NCBI GenBank assembly: GCA_913057685.1
Contig: CAJXOA010000011.1
Coordinates: 1-61,958, forward strand
Source of the DNA: an uncultured Trueperaceae bacterium
Lineage (GTDB): Bacteria; Deinococcota; Deinococci; Deinococcales; Trueperaceae
Direction of reading: 5' to 3'
Length of the DNA stretch: 61,958 bases
How positions within the stretch are numbered: position 1 is the stretch's first letter; each line of letters begins with the position of its first letter. Of the stretch, positions 7,888 through 16,809 are shown in pieces. A program made the translations under genes and the position numbers. The notes under the pieces were generated by a model. It did not search any database. It saw nothing but the letters and a program-made list of their open reading frames with translations, and was not told where the DNA came from.

Positions 7888-8760
7888 TCAGATCCCCAGG
7901 TCGGGCTGGTCGTCGGCGAACGCGTAGTAGCCGTGCGTGCCGGGCCCCACGTGCACCCCGACGACCGCGCCGAGCTCGTCGGTGCCGGCGTCCTCGAACT
8001 CGATGCCGGCGTCGCGCACCGCCTGGCGCACCCGGTCGGCGGCCGCCTCGTCCTGGATGTGCAGGAACGAGATGCGCAGCACCCCCTCGGGGTGCGCCTC
8101 GCGGTAGCTCGCGAGGCGGCCCACCATCTCCTTCATCGCCTTCTTCGCGCCGCGCGCCTTCCCGGCCGGCTCGACCGTGCCGCCGTCGAGCGTCAGGATC
8201 GGCTTGATGTTCAGCAGGCTCCCGACCATCGCGCTGGCGCGGCCGATGCGGCCGCCCTTCTGCAGGAACTCGAGGGTGCCGACGGTGAACATGAGTTGCA
8301 TCCGGTCGCGCATGTGCTCGAGCGCCTCGCGGATGGCGCCCGCGTCGGCGCCGGCGTCGCGCATCGCAGCGGCGCGGCGCACCATCATCCCCGATCCGAG
8401 GCTGGCGTTCTCGCTGTCGACGACCGTGACGGGGACCGGCGCGTCCTTCGCCGCCAACGTCGCCGACTGGTAGGTGCCCGACAGGTTCGAGGCGATCGTG
8501 ACGACCACGATCGCGTCGGCGCCGGCGTCCGCCGCTTCGCGGTAGGCGACCCCGAAGTCCTCCGGCGTCGGTTGGCTGGTCGTGGGCGGGTCGGCGCCCT
8601 CCTGGATCCCCTTCACCAGGTCGGCGGGGGTGATCTCGATCCAGTCCTGGAACGTCTCGCCGCGGAAGTGCACGTACAGCGGGACGCGGCGAACCTGCAG
8701 CCGCTCGAGCTCGGCGGCGGACAGGTCGCAGGTGGAGTCGGTGACGACGGCAATACCCAT
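7888..8760 (-). CDS. degV: DegV-family fatty-acid-binding protein
   Basis: A 290-residue two-domain EDD-fold protein. Members bind fatty acyl chains and hand them to fatty-acid kinase (FakB role) in firmicutes; the role here is inferred from the family. Signature regions are visible: VVTDSTCDL at the N-terminus, the PTTSQPTPEDF loop, IASNLSGTYQSA, and the acyl-binding region GRIGRASAMVGSLLNIKPIL. The ATG at 8760 follows GGAGG with 8-nt spacing. It is monocistronic and divergent from ydcF. No fakA-like gene is in the window. Confidence 0.93.
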   Translation of the reverse strand: MGIAVVTDSTCDLSAAELERLQVRRVPLYVHFRGETFQDWIEITPADLVKGIQEGADPPTTSQPTPEDFGVAYREAADAGADAIVVVTIASNLSGTYQSATLAAKDAPVPVTVVDSENASLGSGMMVRRAAAMRDAGADAGAIREALEHMRDRMQLMFTVGTLEFLQKGGRIGRASAMVGSLLNIKPILTLDGGTVEPAGKARGAKKAMKEMVGRLASYREAHPEGVLRISFLHIQDEAAADRVRQAVRDAGIEFEDAGTDELGAVVGVHVGPGTHGYYAFADDQPDLGI

Positions 8761-8828
8761 GCAGAACACCTCCGGAAACGATGATGGCGACGGCCCGAGG
8801 CCGCGCCCGACGGCGTGGTATGCCGGGG

Positions 8829-8834
8829 AGTATA
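8829..8834 (-). promoter_or_regulatory. -10 box (TATACT) of degV
   Basis: TATACT on the minus strand, about 70 nt before the degV ATG, closely matches TATAAT. It would give a 5' leader of about 60 nt containing the GGAGG site. No clear -35 is seen. Confidence 0.5.
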
Positions 8835-8887
8835 CGGGGCGGCGCGGCGCCGCGCTACGCAGGCCGCCGCAGGAAGGGGAGAGCGAC

Positions 8888-9775
8888 GTGAGCGACGCCA
8901 CCTGGTGGCTGCTGCAACCGAGCAGCCTGCTGCTCGTGATCCTCGCCCTGTCGGCGTTCGCCGCCCTCGTCGGCGCCCGCCGCACGGCGGCGCGCAGCGT
9001 CGCGTTCGTCGTGCTCGTCTGGGCGGCCGCCACCGCGCTGCCCCTCGCCGCCTGGCTCGCCGCGCCGCTCGAGGCCCGCCACCCCCTCCCCAGCACCCTC
9101 CCCGCCGAGGTCGACGGGATCGTCGTGCTCGGCGGCGCCGTCGATGGGCGCGCCAGCGCCGCGCGCGGCCAGTTGACGCTCGGCGCGACGGGGGAACGGA
9201 TGATCGCCGGCGCCGCCCTCGCGCGCCGCTACCCGGACGCGACGGTGGTGCTGCCCGCCGTCACCGCCGAAGCGATCGCCGCCGACTTCCGCGACGCCCC
9301 GAACGCCGCGTCGTTCTTCTTCGGGCCCGCCTTCGCCGACCGTCGGCCGCTGCTACTGCCCGGCGCCGCCAGCACCTACGACGAGGCGACGACGTTCCTG
9401 GAGCGCGTCGCGCCGCGCACCGGCTCCACCTGGCTGCTCGTCACGTCCGCCTGGCACATGCCGCGCGCCTGGGCGACGTTCGCGACCGCCGGCATCGAGA
9501 CCGTCCCCTACCCGGTCGACGCGCTCGCCGCCGCGCCGCGCTACGGCGTCGAGACGCTGCCCGGCGCCGCCGCCCGCCTCGCGGAGCTCGACACGATCGT
9601 GCGCGAGTGGGGCGCCGTGCTCGTCTACCGCCGAACCGGCCGCATCGCCCCCGAGGCGTGGGCGGCGGGCGCCCGCGGCACGCCGGCGGCGGCGCCGACC
9701 GGCCCCACCGACGTCGTCCCGGTCGACCCGGGCGAGGGCGACCTCAGCCGGACGCCGGCCCGCTCGCGGCGGTGA
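8888..9775 (+). CDS. YdcF-like DUF218 membrane protein
   Basis: A 295-residue protein with two hydrophobic segments at the N-terminus (about residues 10-30 and 35-60), then a DUF218/YdcF Rossmann-like domain. Recognisable stretches are VDGIVVLGGAVDG, SRTYDEA-like STYDEATTF, and TSAWHMPRAWATF. ElyC/SanA relatives are linked to envelope biogenesis, but no reaction is established. The GTG at 8888 follows an AGGGGA site. The C-terminal tail is Pro/Ala-rich, and the last 32 nt overlap the convergent asd gene. Confidence 0.85.
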   Translation: MSDATWWLLQPSSLLLVILALSAFAALVGARRTAARSVAFVVLVWAAATALPLAAWLAAPLEARHPLPSTLPAEVDGIVVLGGAVDGRASAARGQLTLGATGERMIAGAALARRYPDATVVLPAVTAEAIAADFRDAPNAASFFFGPAFADRRPLLLPGAASTYDEATTFLERVAPRTGSTWLLVTSAWHMPRAWATFATAGIETVPYPVDALAAAPRYGVETLPGAAARLAELDTIVREWGAVLVYRRTGRIAPEAWAAGARGTPAAAPTGPTDVVPVDPGEGDLSRTPARSRR

Positions 9776-10757
9776 GGCGTTCGGCGATCTGCACGGCGTT
9801 CAACGCCGCGCCCTTGCGGATCTGATCGCCGGCCAGGAACAACGCCAGTCCGCCCGGCCGACTGACGTCCTCGCGCAGCCGGCCGACCAGGACCGCGTCG
9901 CGACCCGACGCGGCGCGCGGCGTCGGGAAGCGGTTCGCGGCGGGGTCGTCGACCAGCTCCACGCCGGGCGCGGCGGCGAGCACCTCGCGCGCCGCGTCCG
10001 GCGCGACCGCCTGCGCGAACTCGGCGTGGATCGCTTCGGCGTGCGCGCGGTAGACCGGCACGCGGATCGCGGTGGCGCTCATGCGCAGGTCCGGCGCGTC
10101 CAGGATCTTGCGGGACTCCAGCAGCAGCTTGCGTTCCTCGAGGTTGTAGCCGTCCTCGCCGACCTCGCTGTCGTGACTGAAGAGGTTGAAGGCGATCGTG
10201 TCCGCGAACGTCTCCGGCGTCTCCGCCTCCCCCGCGAGCGCCGCCCGGGTGAGGCGCGTCAACTCGTCGATGCCGGTCGCGCCCGCGCCCGAGACCGCCT
10301 GGTACGTCGCGACCGTCGCGCGCTGCAGGCCGAACGCCCGGTGCAGCGGCGCCAACGCCATCAACGCCAGGATCGTCGAGCAGTTCGGGTTCGCCACGAT
10401 CCCCCGGTGCCGCTCCGCCGCCGCACCGTTCACCTCCGGGACGACCAGCGGCGTCTCGGGATCGAGCCGCCAGGCGCTCGTGTTGTCGATCACCACCGCA
10501 CCGTGCGACGCCCACCGTTTCGCTTCGCGTGTCGAGAGGCCCCCGCCGGCCGAACTGAACACGACGTCCGCCCCCAGGTCGCCGTCCTCGGGCAGCGCCT
10601 CGACGACGAGGTCGCCGCCGGCGTACGGCACCCGCCGCCCCGCGGACCGCGGGGACGCGAAGGCGCGGACCTCGGTGGCGGGGAAGGCCCGCTCGTGCAG
10701 CAGCTGCAGGAGTTCCTGTCCGACGGCGCCGGTGGCGCCCACGACGGCGATGCGCAC
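9744..10757 (-). CDS. asd: Aspartate-semialdehyde dehydrogenase
   Basis: NADP-dependent reductive dephosphorylation of aspartyl phosphate to aspartate semialdehyde, the branch point to Lys, Met and Thr. The 337-residue protein shows the Rossmann GATGAVGQELL, the catalytic Cys in ANPNCSTI, the catalytic His region in ATAIRVPVYRAHAEAI, and QAVSGAGATGIDEL. The GTG at 10757 is preceded by GGGAGG. An extra upstream in-frame stretch is not conserved and is excluded. Its 3' end overlaps the convergent ydcF-like gene by 32 nt, so the two C-termini are encoded on opposite strands of the same DNA. Confidence 0.95.
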   Translation of the reverse strand: MRIAVVGATGAVGQELLQLLHERAFPATEVRAFASPRSAGRRVPYAGGDLVVEALPEDGDLGADVVFSSAGGGLSTREAKRWASHGAVVIDNTSAWRLDPETPLVVPEVNGAAAERHRGIVANPNCSTILALMALAPLHRAFGLQRATVATYQAVSGAGATGIDELTRLTRAALAGEAETPETFADTIAFNLFSHDSEVGEDGYNLEERKLLLESRKILDAPDLRMSATAIRVPVYRAHAEAIHAEFAQAVAPDAAREVLAAAPGVELVDDPAANRFPTPRAASGRDAVLVGRLREDVSRPGGLALFLAGDQIRKGAALNAVQIAERLTAASGPASG

Positions 10758-10798
10758 GTCGCCTCCCTTCCGTCGGGCGTCGCCCGAACGTGCGCGCG

Positions 10799-10804
10799 AG
10801 GCTA
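10799..10804 (-). promoter_or_regulatory. -10 box (TAGCCT) of asd
   Basis: TGC-TAGCCT on the minus strand fits an extended TA-N3-T -10, about 42 nt before the asd GTG. It faces the proB -10 at 10832 across about 27 bp. Confidence 0.5.
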
Positions 10805-10831
10805 GCACGCCGGGCGTCGCGCGAACGGCGG

Positions 10832-10837
10832 TAGCAT
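10832..10837 (+). promoter_or_regulatory. Leaderless -10 (TAGCAT) of proB
   Basis: TAGCAT lies 6 nt before the proB ATG, and no ribosome-binding site lies between. Transcription would start at or next to the A of ATG. Confidence 0.65.
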
Positions 10838-10843
10838 GCCGTC

Positions 10844-11962
10844 ATGGACGCCCCCCCGCAGCGCCCCGCCGGCCCGTCGCGGGTCGTGGTGAAGGTCGGC
10901 ACCAGCTCGATTACCGACGCGTCGGGCCGCCTCGACGACGCCCGCATGCGGGCGGTCGCCGACGGCCTGACCGCCCTCGAGGCGGCGACGGGCACGACGC
11001 CGGTCCTGGTGTCGTCCGGCGCCGGCGCGGCCGGCCGCGAACGCCTCGGGCTGGTCGGCCCCCTCACGCTACCGGCGAAACAGGCGGCCGCCGCGGTCGG
11101 GCAGACCCTCCTGATGGCCCGCTGGGACGCGGCGTTCCCCGCCCGCCCCGTCGCGCAGTTGTTGTTGTCCGCCGACGACGTCCGCGACCGCGCCCGCTAC
11201 GTCAACGCCAAGCACGCGCTGCAGGCCAGCCTCCAGGCGGGCGCGATCCCGATCGTCAACGAGAACGATTCGGTCGCGACGAGCGAACTCAAGCTGGGCG
11301 ACAACGACACCCTGTCCGCCTGGGTCGCCTACCTCGCCGGCGCCGACACCCTCCTCGTGCTCACCGACGTCGACGGCCTCTACGACCGCGACCCCCGCCA
11401 GCACCCCGGCGCCCGCGTCGTCGAGGTCGTCGACGACCTCGACGCGGCGGCGGCGCGGGTCGGCCCGAGCGCCGGCCGGCACGGGACCGGCGGGATGGCG
11501 ACGAAGCTCCGCGCGGCGCGCATCGCGCGGGACGCCGGCATCGCCACGCGCATCCTCGGGGGCGGCGGGGCGGCGCTCGCGGCGGTCGCCGGCGGGGCGA
11601 CGCCCGGCACCCTCGTGCCGCCCGCCGCGGATGCGCCGGGCGCGCGCAAGGCGTGGATCGCGCAACAGCCCCCCCGCGGGCGGGTCCTCGTCGACGCCGG
11701 CGCGGTCGACGCGCTGCGCGACGGTCGCAGCCTCCTCCCGCGCGGCGTGACGGGGGCGGAGGGGACGTTCGCGTTCGGGGACGCCGTCGACGTCGTCGAG
11801 CCCGGCGGCGCGACCGTCGCGCGGGGGCTGGTGAACTACGACGCCGCCGCGGTCGCCGCCGTCGCGGGCCGGCACACCCGCGACGTCACCGAGGTGCTCG
11901 GCGCGCACGACTTCGACGAGGTCGTGCACCGCGACAACCTCGTCGTGCTCGCCGCCCGGTGA
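10844..11962 (+). CDS. proB: Glutamate 5-kinase
   Basis: ATP-dependent phosphorylation of glutamate, the first step of proline synthesis. The 372-residue protein has an N-terminal amino-acid-kinase domain (VVVKVGTSSIT, SSGAGAAGRERLG, IPIVNENDSVAT, DNDTLSAWVA, LTDVDGLYDRDPR, GTGGMATKLRAARIA) and a C-terminal PUA domain (about residues 280-365). The usual SSGAI/V is SSGAG here. The ATG is leaderless. proA is not in the window. Product inhibition by proline is the family norm. Confidence 0.95.
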   Translation: MDAPPQRPAGPSRVVVKVGTSSITDASGRLDDARMRAVADGLTALEAATGTTPVLVSSGAGAAGRERLGLVGPLTLPAKQAAAAVGQTLLMARWDAAFPARPVAQLLLSADDVRDRARYVNAKHALQASLQAGAIPIVNENDSVATSELKLGDNDTLSAWVAYLAGADTLLVLTDVDGLYDRDPRQHPGARVVEVVDDLDAAAARVGPSAGRHGTGGMATKLRAARIARDAGIATRILGGGGAALAAVAGGATPGTLVPPAADAPGARKAWIAQQPPRGRVLVDAGAVDALRDGRSLLPRGVTGAEGTFAFGDAVDVVEPGGATVARGLVNYDAAAVAAVAGRHTRDVTEVLGAHDFDEVVHRDNLVVLAAR

Positions 11963-11995
11963 GCGCGCGCGCCGCCCGACCCCGAGGGGACGCGG

Positions 11996-12001
11996 TACGC
12001 T
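11996..12001 (+). promoter_or_regulatory. -10 box (TACGCT) before the hisZ mini-ORF
   Basis: TACGCT ends 8 nt before an ATG at 12010 that opens a 28-codon frame, but about 90 nt before hisZ. The spacing suits a leaderless mini-ORF rather than hisZ itself. Confidence 0.5.
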
Positions 12002-12009
12002 TCCCGGCG

Positions 12010-12096
12010 ATGCGTCCGGCCCCCCGTTCCCCCCACCGCCCCACGCCCCGCCGCACCGCCCCCGGGACGACGGCGCGCCCCGCGGGGGCGCCGTGA
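12010..12096 (+). CDS. Putative 28-codon leader ORF coupled to hisZ
   Basis: A short frame (begins MRPAPRSPHRPTPRR) with 8 Pro and 6 Arg codons and a single His. Its TGA overlaps the hisZ GTG as GTGA. The -10 just upstream would make it leaderless. It is not a classic histidine attenuator peptide, which would carry a run of His codons. It could serve only to bring ribosomes to hisZ by termination-reinitiation, with proline/arginine codons slowing them. Chance occurrence is possible in DNA this GC-rich. Confidence 0.35.
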   Translation: MRPAPRSPHRPTPRRTAPGTTARPAGAP

Positions 12097-13298
12097 CGCG
12101 CGGCCCGGTCGACGGGACGCGCGCCTACCTGCCCGACGCCGCCACCGCCCGGCGCGGCTTCCGGCGGGCGCTGCACGCCCTCTACGAGGGGTGGGGCTAC
12201 CGCCCGGTGGAGGTGCCCGCCCTCGAGCGCTACGACCCCGACCACCCCCGCGCCGACCAGTCGTTCAAGTTGAGCGATACCGGCGGCGACGTCCTGGCGT
12301 TGCGCAGCGACGTCACGCCCGCCGTCGCCCGCCTCGTGCGCGGCGCCTGGCCGCGCCTCGCCGACCCCGCCGCCGCCCCGCGTCCGGTCCGGCTGCAGGT
12401 CGACGCCACCGTCTGGCAGGCGTCCCGCCCGGAGATCGAGCGGATCCGCGAGTTCACGCAGGTCGGCGTGGAACTCCTCGGCGTCCGCCACCCCCGCGCC
12501 GACGCGGAACTCATCCACCTCGCGCGCGAGTCGGTCCGCACCGTCGGGCTGGAGCCGCGCGTCGAGATCGGCAGTCCCGGCTTCGTCAAGGCCTCGATGG
12601 ACGCCGCCGGCGTCCCCGCCGTCGCCCGCGACGCGGTCGCCGACGCCCTCGACCGCAAGGACCCGCGCGGCGTCGACGCCGCCCTGCGCGCCGCCGGCGC
12701 GACCGGCCCGGCGGCGGACGCGCTCCGCGCGATCCCCGACCTGTACGGCGGCGTCGAGCTCGTCGAGACCGCCCGCGAGGTGGCGGTCGGCGACGCGGCG
12801 CACGCCGCCCTCGACCACCTCGCCGGCGTCCTCGCGGAGTTCGAGGACGACCGCGAACTGCTGCTGGACCTCGGCATGGCGCGGCGGCTCTCGTACTACA
12901 CCGGCGTCACCTTCCGCGCCTACACCGTCGATTACGGCCAACCCCTCCTCGGTGGGGGGCGTTACGACGGCGCCTGGCTGCCGTACGCCGCGGGCTTCTC
13001 GTTGGGCCTCGAACGGCTCCGCGCGGCGTTGGACGCCCGCGACGCGGCGCACCCCGGCGCCGACGTCGTCGCCCTCGACGACGCCGGTGCGCGCGCCCTG
13101 CGCCGCGCCGGCCTGCGCGTCGCCCGCGCGATCGCAGCGGACGTCGCCGGCGCCCGCGCCGAGGCGCGCCGCCAGGAGGCCCCCTGGGTGCTGGTCGAGG
13201 GCCGGATCGAACCCACCGACCCCGATGCGGAGCCCTCCCCCGAGGCGCACGCCGAACGCGCCCGCCTGGAGGCGGCGTTGGAGGCCGGCGATGGCTGA
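12093..13298 (+). CDS. hisZ: ATP phosphoribosyltransferase regulatory subunit
   Basis: A histidyl-tRNA-synthetase-like paralogue that activates the short-form HisG. The 401-residue protein shows the class II synthetase core: [10 protein letters not shown] near the N-terminus, LRSDVTP (motif 2 Arg), [10 protein letters not shown], and the C-terminal LLGGGRYDG. It lacks the anticodon-binding domain and ends in a charged helical tail. The GTG at 12093 overlaps the stop of a mini-ORF. The end overlaps hisG by 8 nt (ATGGCTGA). The obligate pairing with a 205-residue HisG right downstream confirms the role. Confidence 0.93.
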   Translation: MTRGPVDGTRAYLPDAATARRGFRRALHALYEGWGYRPVEVPALERYDPDHPRADQSFKLSDTGGDVLALRSDVTPAVARLVRGAWPRLADPAAAPRPVRLQVDATVWQASRPEIERIREFTQVGVELLGVRHPRADAELIHLARESVRTVGLEPRVEIGSPGFVKASMDAAGVPAVARDAVADALDRKDPRGVDAALRAAGATGPAADALRAIPDLYGGVELVETAREVAVGDAAHAALDHLAGVLAEFEDDRELLLDLGMARRLSYYTGVTFRAYTVDYGQPLLGGGRYDGAWLPYAAGFSLGLERLRAALDARDAAHPGADVVALDDAGARALRRAGLRVARAIAADVAGARAEARRQEAPWVLVEGRIEPTDPDAEPSPEAHAERARLEAALEAGDG

Positions 13299-13908
13299 CG
13301 CCGGACGCCCCCTCGTCGTCGCGCTGCCCAAGGGGCGGGTGCTGGAGCAGGCGCTCGGGGCGTTGCGCGCCGCCGGCCTCGACCTGCGCGTCGAGGGGGG
13401 CGAGCGGGTGCTGCGGCACGAGGGGCCGGGCGGCACGGTCCTGCTGATGCGCAACGCCGACGTCCCGACGTTCGTCGGGCTGGGCGTGGCGGACGCCGGC
13501 GTCGTCGGCAAGGACGTCCTGAACGAGGCGGACGCGTCGGTCTACGAACCCGTCGACCTCGGCTTCGCCGCCTGCCGTATGTCGCTCGTGCGGCCCGCCG
13601 GCGCGCACGGGCCCATCCGGCGGGTGGCGAGCAAGTACCCGCGCGTCACCGCGCGCTACCTCGCCGAGGTCGGCAGCGACGCGGAGATCGTCGCGCTGAA
13701 GGGCAACGTCGAACTCGCGGCCCTCACCGGCCTCGCCGACGCGGTCGTCGACGTCGTGCAGACCGGCGCGACGCTGGAGGCGAACGACCTTTCGGAGGTC
13801 GACGTGCTGTTCACCTCCACCGCCCGCTTCGTCGTCAACCGCGCGGCGTTGAAGGTGCGCGCGGCGGAGATGAAACCGTTGATCGCCCGGTTACGCTCCG
13901 GCGCATGA
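13291..13908 (+). CDS. hisG: ATP phosphoribosyltransferase, short form
   Basis: Catalytic subunit for the first step of histidine synthesis (ATP plus PRPP). At 205 residues it is the short form without the C-terminal regulatory domain, and so depends on HisZ. Landmarks: [12 protein letters not shown] at the N-terminus, [24 protein letters not shown], and the PRPP-binding [18 protein letters not shown]. It is translationally coupled to hisZ and to the following M24 peptidase (ATGA). No other his genes are in the window. Confidence 0.95.
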   Translation: MADAGRPLVVALPKGRVLEQALGALRAAGLDLRVEGGERVLRHEGPGGTVLLMRNADVPTFVGLGVADAGVVGKDVLNEADASVYEPVDLGFAACRMSLVRPAGAHGPIRRVASKYPRVTARYLAEVGSDAEIVALKGNVELAALTGLADAVVDVVQTGATLEANDLSEVDVLFTSTARFVVNRAALKVRAAEMKPLIARLRSGA

Positions 13909-15095
13909 CCGACGCCACCCTCGCCCGCATGCGCGACGAACTCCACCGCGCCGACCTCGACGCCTGGCTGCTGTACGACTTCCGCGGGACGAACCCGGTC
14001 GCGGGCCGCCTGCTGGACCTCGACGCCGGCCTCCTCAGCCGCCGCATCTTCGCGCTGGTCCCGCGCGAGGGCCCGCCGCGCCTCCTGGTCAGCCGCCTCG
14101 AGGTCGGCTCGCTCCGCGCGCCCGGGTTCGACGTGCGGGCGTACGGCGGCCGCGCGGAGCTCGAGCGGGAGCTCCGCGCGCTCCTGCCCGAGGGCGGGCG
14201 GGTCGCGATGGAGTTCAGCCCGCGCGCCGACCTACCCTACGTCTCGCACGTCGACGCCGGCACCGTGCAGCTGCTCGAGGCCCTCCTCGCCGAGACCGGC
14301 GGGTCGCTGCACGGCTCCGCGAACCTCTTGCAGGCGTTCGCCGCCTGGACGCCGGCGCAGGTCGCGGCGCACCGCGAGGCGGCCGACGCCGTCATGGAGG
14401 TCCTCGAGGGGGCGTGGGCGCGGATCGACGCGCGCCTCGCGGCGGGGGAGACCGTCCGCGAAACCGAGGTGCAGGCCCACGTGGCGGACGCCTTCGACGC
14501 GCGCGGCTTCACCTACGCCCACCGCGCCATCGTGGCCTTCGGGCCGCACGGCGGCGACCCGCACTACGTCCCCCGCGCCGGGGAGGACCGCGCCCTCGCG
14601 CCGGGCGACCCGGTGTTGATCGACCTGTTCGCGCGCCGGCCCGAGGTCGGCGCGCCGTACGCCGACGTCACCTGGATGGGGGTGTACGGCGCCCCCGACC
14701 CCGCCTTCGCGGCCGCCTGGGAGGCGGTGCGCGACGCCCGCGAGGTGGGCGTCGCGACGCTCGAGGCGGCGTTCGCCGCCGGCCGAGCGATCCAGGGGTG
14801 GGAGGTCGACCGCGCCGTCCGGACGCACCTCGCCGACGCCGGCTACGCCGAGGCGTTCGTGCACCGCACGGGCCACTCGCTCGGCTCGGAGCACACGCAC
14901 GGCGACGCGGTGCACTTCGACGACTTCGAGACGTTCGACACCCGCGAGGTGCGGCCCGACCTGGGCCTCACGATCGAGCCCGGCGTCTACCTGCCGGCGT
15001 TCGGGGTGCGCAGCGAACTGGACGTCCTGATCACCGACGCGGGCGTCGAGGTGACGACCGGTCGGCAGGCGGACCTGCGCGTCGTCGGGGGGTGA
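13905..15095 (+). CDS. M24-family metallopeptidase (Xaa-Pro peptidase-like)
   Basis: A 396-residue two-domain protein: a creatinase-like N-terminal domain (about 1-150) and a pita-bread catalytic domain. Candidate metal ligands are Asp in VLIDLFAR, Asp in YADVTW, His in [13 protein letters not shown], Glu in TIEPGVY and Glu in RSELDVL, the full M24 set in order. The ATGA overlap with hisG fixes the start. It sits just before a peptide importer, suggesting use on imported proline-containing peptides; that is inference. Creatinase-type activity cannot be excluded. Confidence 0.85.
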   Translation: MTDATLARMRDELHRADLDAWLLYDFRGTNPVAGRLLDLDAGLLSRRIFALVPREGPPRLLVSRLEVGSLRAPGFDVRAYGGRAELERELRALLPEGGRVAMEFSPRADLPYVSHVDAGTVQLLEALLAETGGSLHGSANLLQAFAAWTPAQVAAHREAADAVMEVLEGAWARIDARLAAGETVRETEVQAHVADAFDARGFTYAHRAIVAFGPHGGDPHYVPRAGEDRALAPGDPVLIDLFARRPEVGAPYADVTWMGVYGAPDPAFAAAWEAVRDAREVGVATLEAAFAAGRAIQGWEVDRAVRTHLADAGYAEAFVHRTGHSLGSEHTHGDAVHFDDFETFDTREVRPDLGLTIEPGVYLPAFGVRSELDVLITDAGVEVTTGRQADLRVVGG

Positions 15096-15143
15096 CGCCG
15101 CAGCGGGCCGCGCGGGTCGGCGCAGGCCGCCGCGCCGCCCCTT

Positions 15144-15162
15144 GCGCGGGCCATTCCCGCGC
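15144..15162 (+). terminator. Candidate terminator after the M24 peptidase gene
   Basis: GCGCGGG and CCCGCGC form a 7-bp stem with a CCATT loop, followed by CCCCTTCC. It lies between the his block and the importer promoter. There is no true T-tract, so support is moderate. Confidence 0.4.
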
Positions 15163-15189
15163 CCCCTTCCCGAACGTTACGCGGACGTG

Positions 15190-15195
15190 TAAGGT
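15190..15195 (+). promoter_or_regulatory. Candidate -10 (TAAGGT) of the peptide importer operon
   Basis: TAAGGT lies in a locally AT-richer stretch, 30 nt before the GTG of the binding-protein gene. It gives a short leader holding the strong AAGGAGG site at 15211-15217. No -35 is evident. Confidence 0.4.
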
Positions 15196-15225
15196 TATGC
15201 GCAACCCTTGAAGGAGGTGTTGCCG

Positions 15226-16758
15226 GTGACCGCACTCCGCGTCATTCCCTGGCTGTTCACGATCGCGCTTCTGCTGGGAAGCGCCGTTGGACAGGAAACC
15301 TTCCGCATCGCGATCGGCGTCGATCCCGATACGCTCGACCCGCAACAGAGCACCACGACGACCGTGGACAACATCATGGACTACGTCGTGGAGGGCCTCG
15401 TCACGATCGACGCGAACGGCCGGACGCAACCGGCGCTCGCGACCTCCTGGACGACGAGCGACGACGGGCTGACGCTCGACGTCGAGCTGCGCCAGGGCGT
15501 GACGTTCCACGACGGCACCCCGTTCACCTCCGCCGAGGTCGTCTGGACCTTCGAGCGCCTGCTCGACCCCGACGTGCGCAACCCGCGCCGCGGCCCGATC
15601 GCCGCGATCGAGTCGGTCGAAGCGACCGGCGAGCACGCCGTCCGCTTCAACCTCTCCGAGCCCGCGCCGTACCTCGTCGGGGCGCTGTCGATGACGACGA
15701 ACGTCATCCTCCCGCCGTCCATCGTGGACGTCGAGGGCAACAGCTACGAGAACATCACCCACCTCGTCGGCACCGGCCCCTACCGCTTCGTCGAACGCGC
15801 CTTGGGCGAAAACGTCGTCGTCGAACGCTTCGACGGCTACTGGGGCGAGATGCCGTACTACGAGCAGGTCGTCTTCCAGGTGGTCCCCGAGGCCACCACC
15901 CGCCAGAGCCTCGTGCTCGCCGGGCAGGTCGACCTGGCGATCCTCCCGCCGACCTCCGACATCCCCGCGCTCGAGGCGAACCCCCGCACCGAAGTGGTGC
16001 TCGGGCCCAGCAACCGCACGATCTTCATCGCCATCAACAACGACGACCCGGCGCTCGACGACCCGCGCGTCCGGCAGGCGCTCAACTACGCCGTCGACAA
16101 GGAGGCCATCATCCAGGGCATCCTCTTCGGCGCGGCGGAGCCGATGGACGCCCCCATGGCGGACAGCCTGTTCGGGTACGAAGAGGTCGGCATGTACCCC
16201 TACGACCCCGAGCGGGCCCGCGAACTCCTCGCCGAGGCCGGCATCGAGGAGGGCGAGCTCGAGCTCGACTTCATGGCCCCCACCGGCCGGTACGTGCAGG
16301 ACTTCCCCGCCGCCCAAGCGATCGCGAACTTCCTGCGCGAGGTCGGCATCGACACGCAGGTCCGCACCATGGATTGGCCGACGTACGTCGGCACGATGCT
16401 CGAGCCGCCGGAATCGAACACGACGCAACTCCACCTGCTCGGGTGGGCGCCGTCGTACATGGATTCCGCGCAGCAGATGGAGCAGTTCCAGAGTGGGCAG
16501 CACCCGCCGAACGGCCTGGCGACCTCGTTCTACGAGAACCCCGAGGTCGACGCGCTGATCGACGAGGCCGCCCGCGAACTCGATCCGGACCGGCGTGCGT
16601 CGCTGTACGGCGAGGCCGGCCGACAGATTTGGGAGGACGCCCCCTGGATCTTCCTGTGGGTGCAGAGCTTCCCGATGGTTCACTCCGCCGAGGTCACCAA
16701 CATCGGTGGCTTCCCGAACGAGAAGTTCGACGCGATCTACGCGCGTCCCGCCGATTGA
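15226..16758 (+). CDS. Peptide ABC transporter substrate-binding protein
   Basis: A 510-residue secreted binding protein of the DppA/OppA class (SBP_bac_5). A signal peptide (IPWLFTIALLLGSAVGQ) likely ends near residue 26 without a lipobox Cys. The mature part shows IAIGVDPDTLDPQQ, the family core TFHDGTPFTSAEVVWTFERLLDP, NLSEPAPYLVGAL, HLVGTGPYRF, and DPRVRQALNYAVDKEAI. The GTG at 15226 is 8 nt after AAGGAGG; a TTG 18 nt upstream covers that site and is rejected. Peptides are the expected ligands, but glutathione, nickel or other oligopeptide-like ligands are possible. Confidence 0.9.
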   Translation: MTALRVIPWLFTIALLLGSAVGQETFRIAIGVDPDTLDPQQSTTTTVDNIMDYVVEGLVTIDANGRTQPALATSWTTSDDGLTLDVELRQGVTFHDGTPFTSAEVVWTFERLLDPDVRNPRRGPIAAIESVEATGEHAVRFNLSEPAPYLVGALSMTTNVILPPSIVDVEGNSYENITHLVGTGPYRFVERALGENVVVERFDGYWGEMPYYEQVVFQVVPEATTRQSLVLAGQVDLAILPPTSDIPALEANPRTEVVLGPSNRTIFIAINNDDPALDDPRVRQALNYAVDKEAIIQGILFGAAEPMDAPMADSLFGYEEVGMYPYDPERARELLAEAGIEEGELELDFMAPTGRYVQDFPAAQAIANFLREVGIDTQVRTMDWPTYVGTMLEPPESNTTQLHLLGWAPSYMDSAQQMEQFQSGQHPPNGLATSFYENPEVDALIDEAARELDPDRRASLYGEAGRQIWEDAPWIFLWVQSFPMVHSAEVTNIGGFPNEKFDAIYARPAD

Positions 16759-16770
16759 GGCACCGCGTCC

Positions 16771-16794
16771 GGGAGGGGCCTTCGGGCCCCTCCC
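16771..16794 (+). other. Very stable cUUCGg hairpin between binding-protein and permease genes
   Basis: GGGAGGGGCC and GGCCCCTCCC pair perfectly (10 bp) around a UUCG tetraloop closed by C-G, the most stable RNA tetraloop known. It lies 12 nt after the binding-protein stop and 15 nt before the permease start. It fits partial termination or 3'-end protection, giving excess binding protein over permease, as in many ABC operons. Confidence 0.7.
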
Positions 16795-16809
16795 CCTCGC
16801 CTATTTGAC

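Noticed and set aside
12010-12096. Classic histidine attenuator leader peptide
   Set aside because: Only one His codon and no run of His codons; no terminator/antiterminator pair is visible before hisZ.
15208-15225. TTG at 15208 as the start of the peptide-binding protein
   Set aside because: This frame begins on the AAGGAGG site itself; GTG 15226 is 8 nt after it and gives a clean signal peptide.
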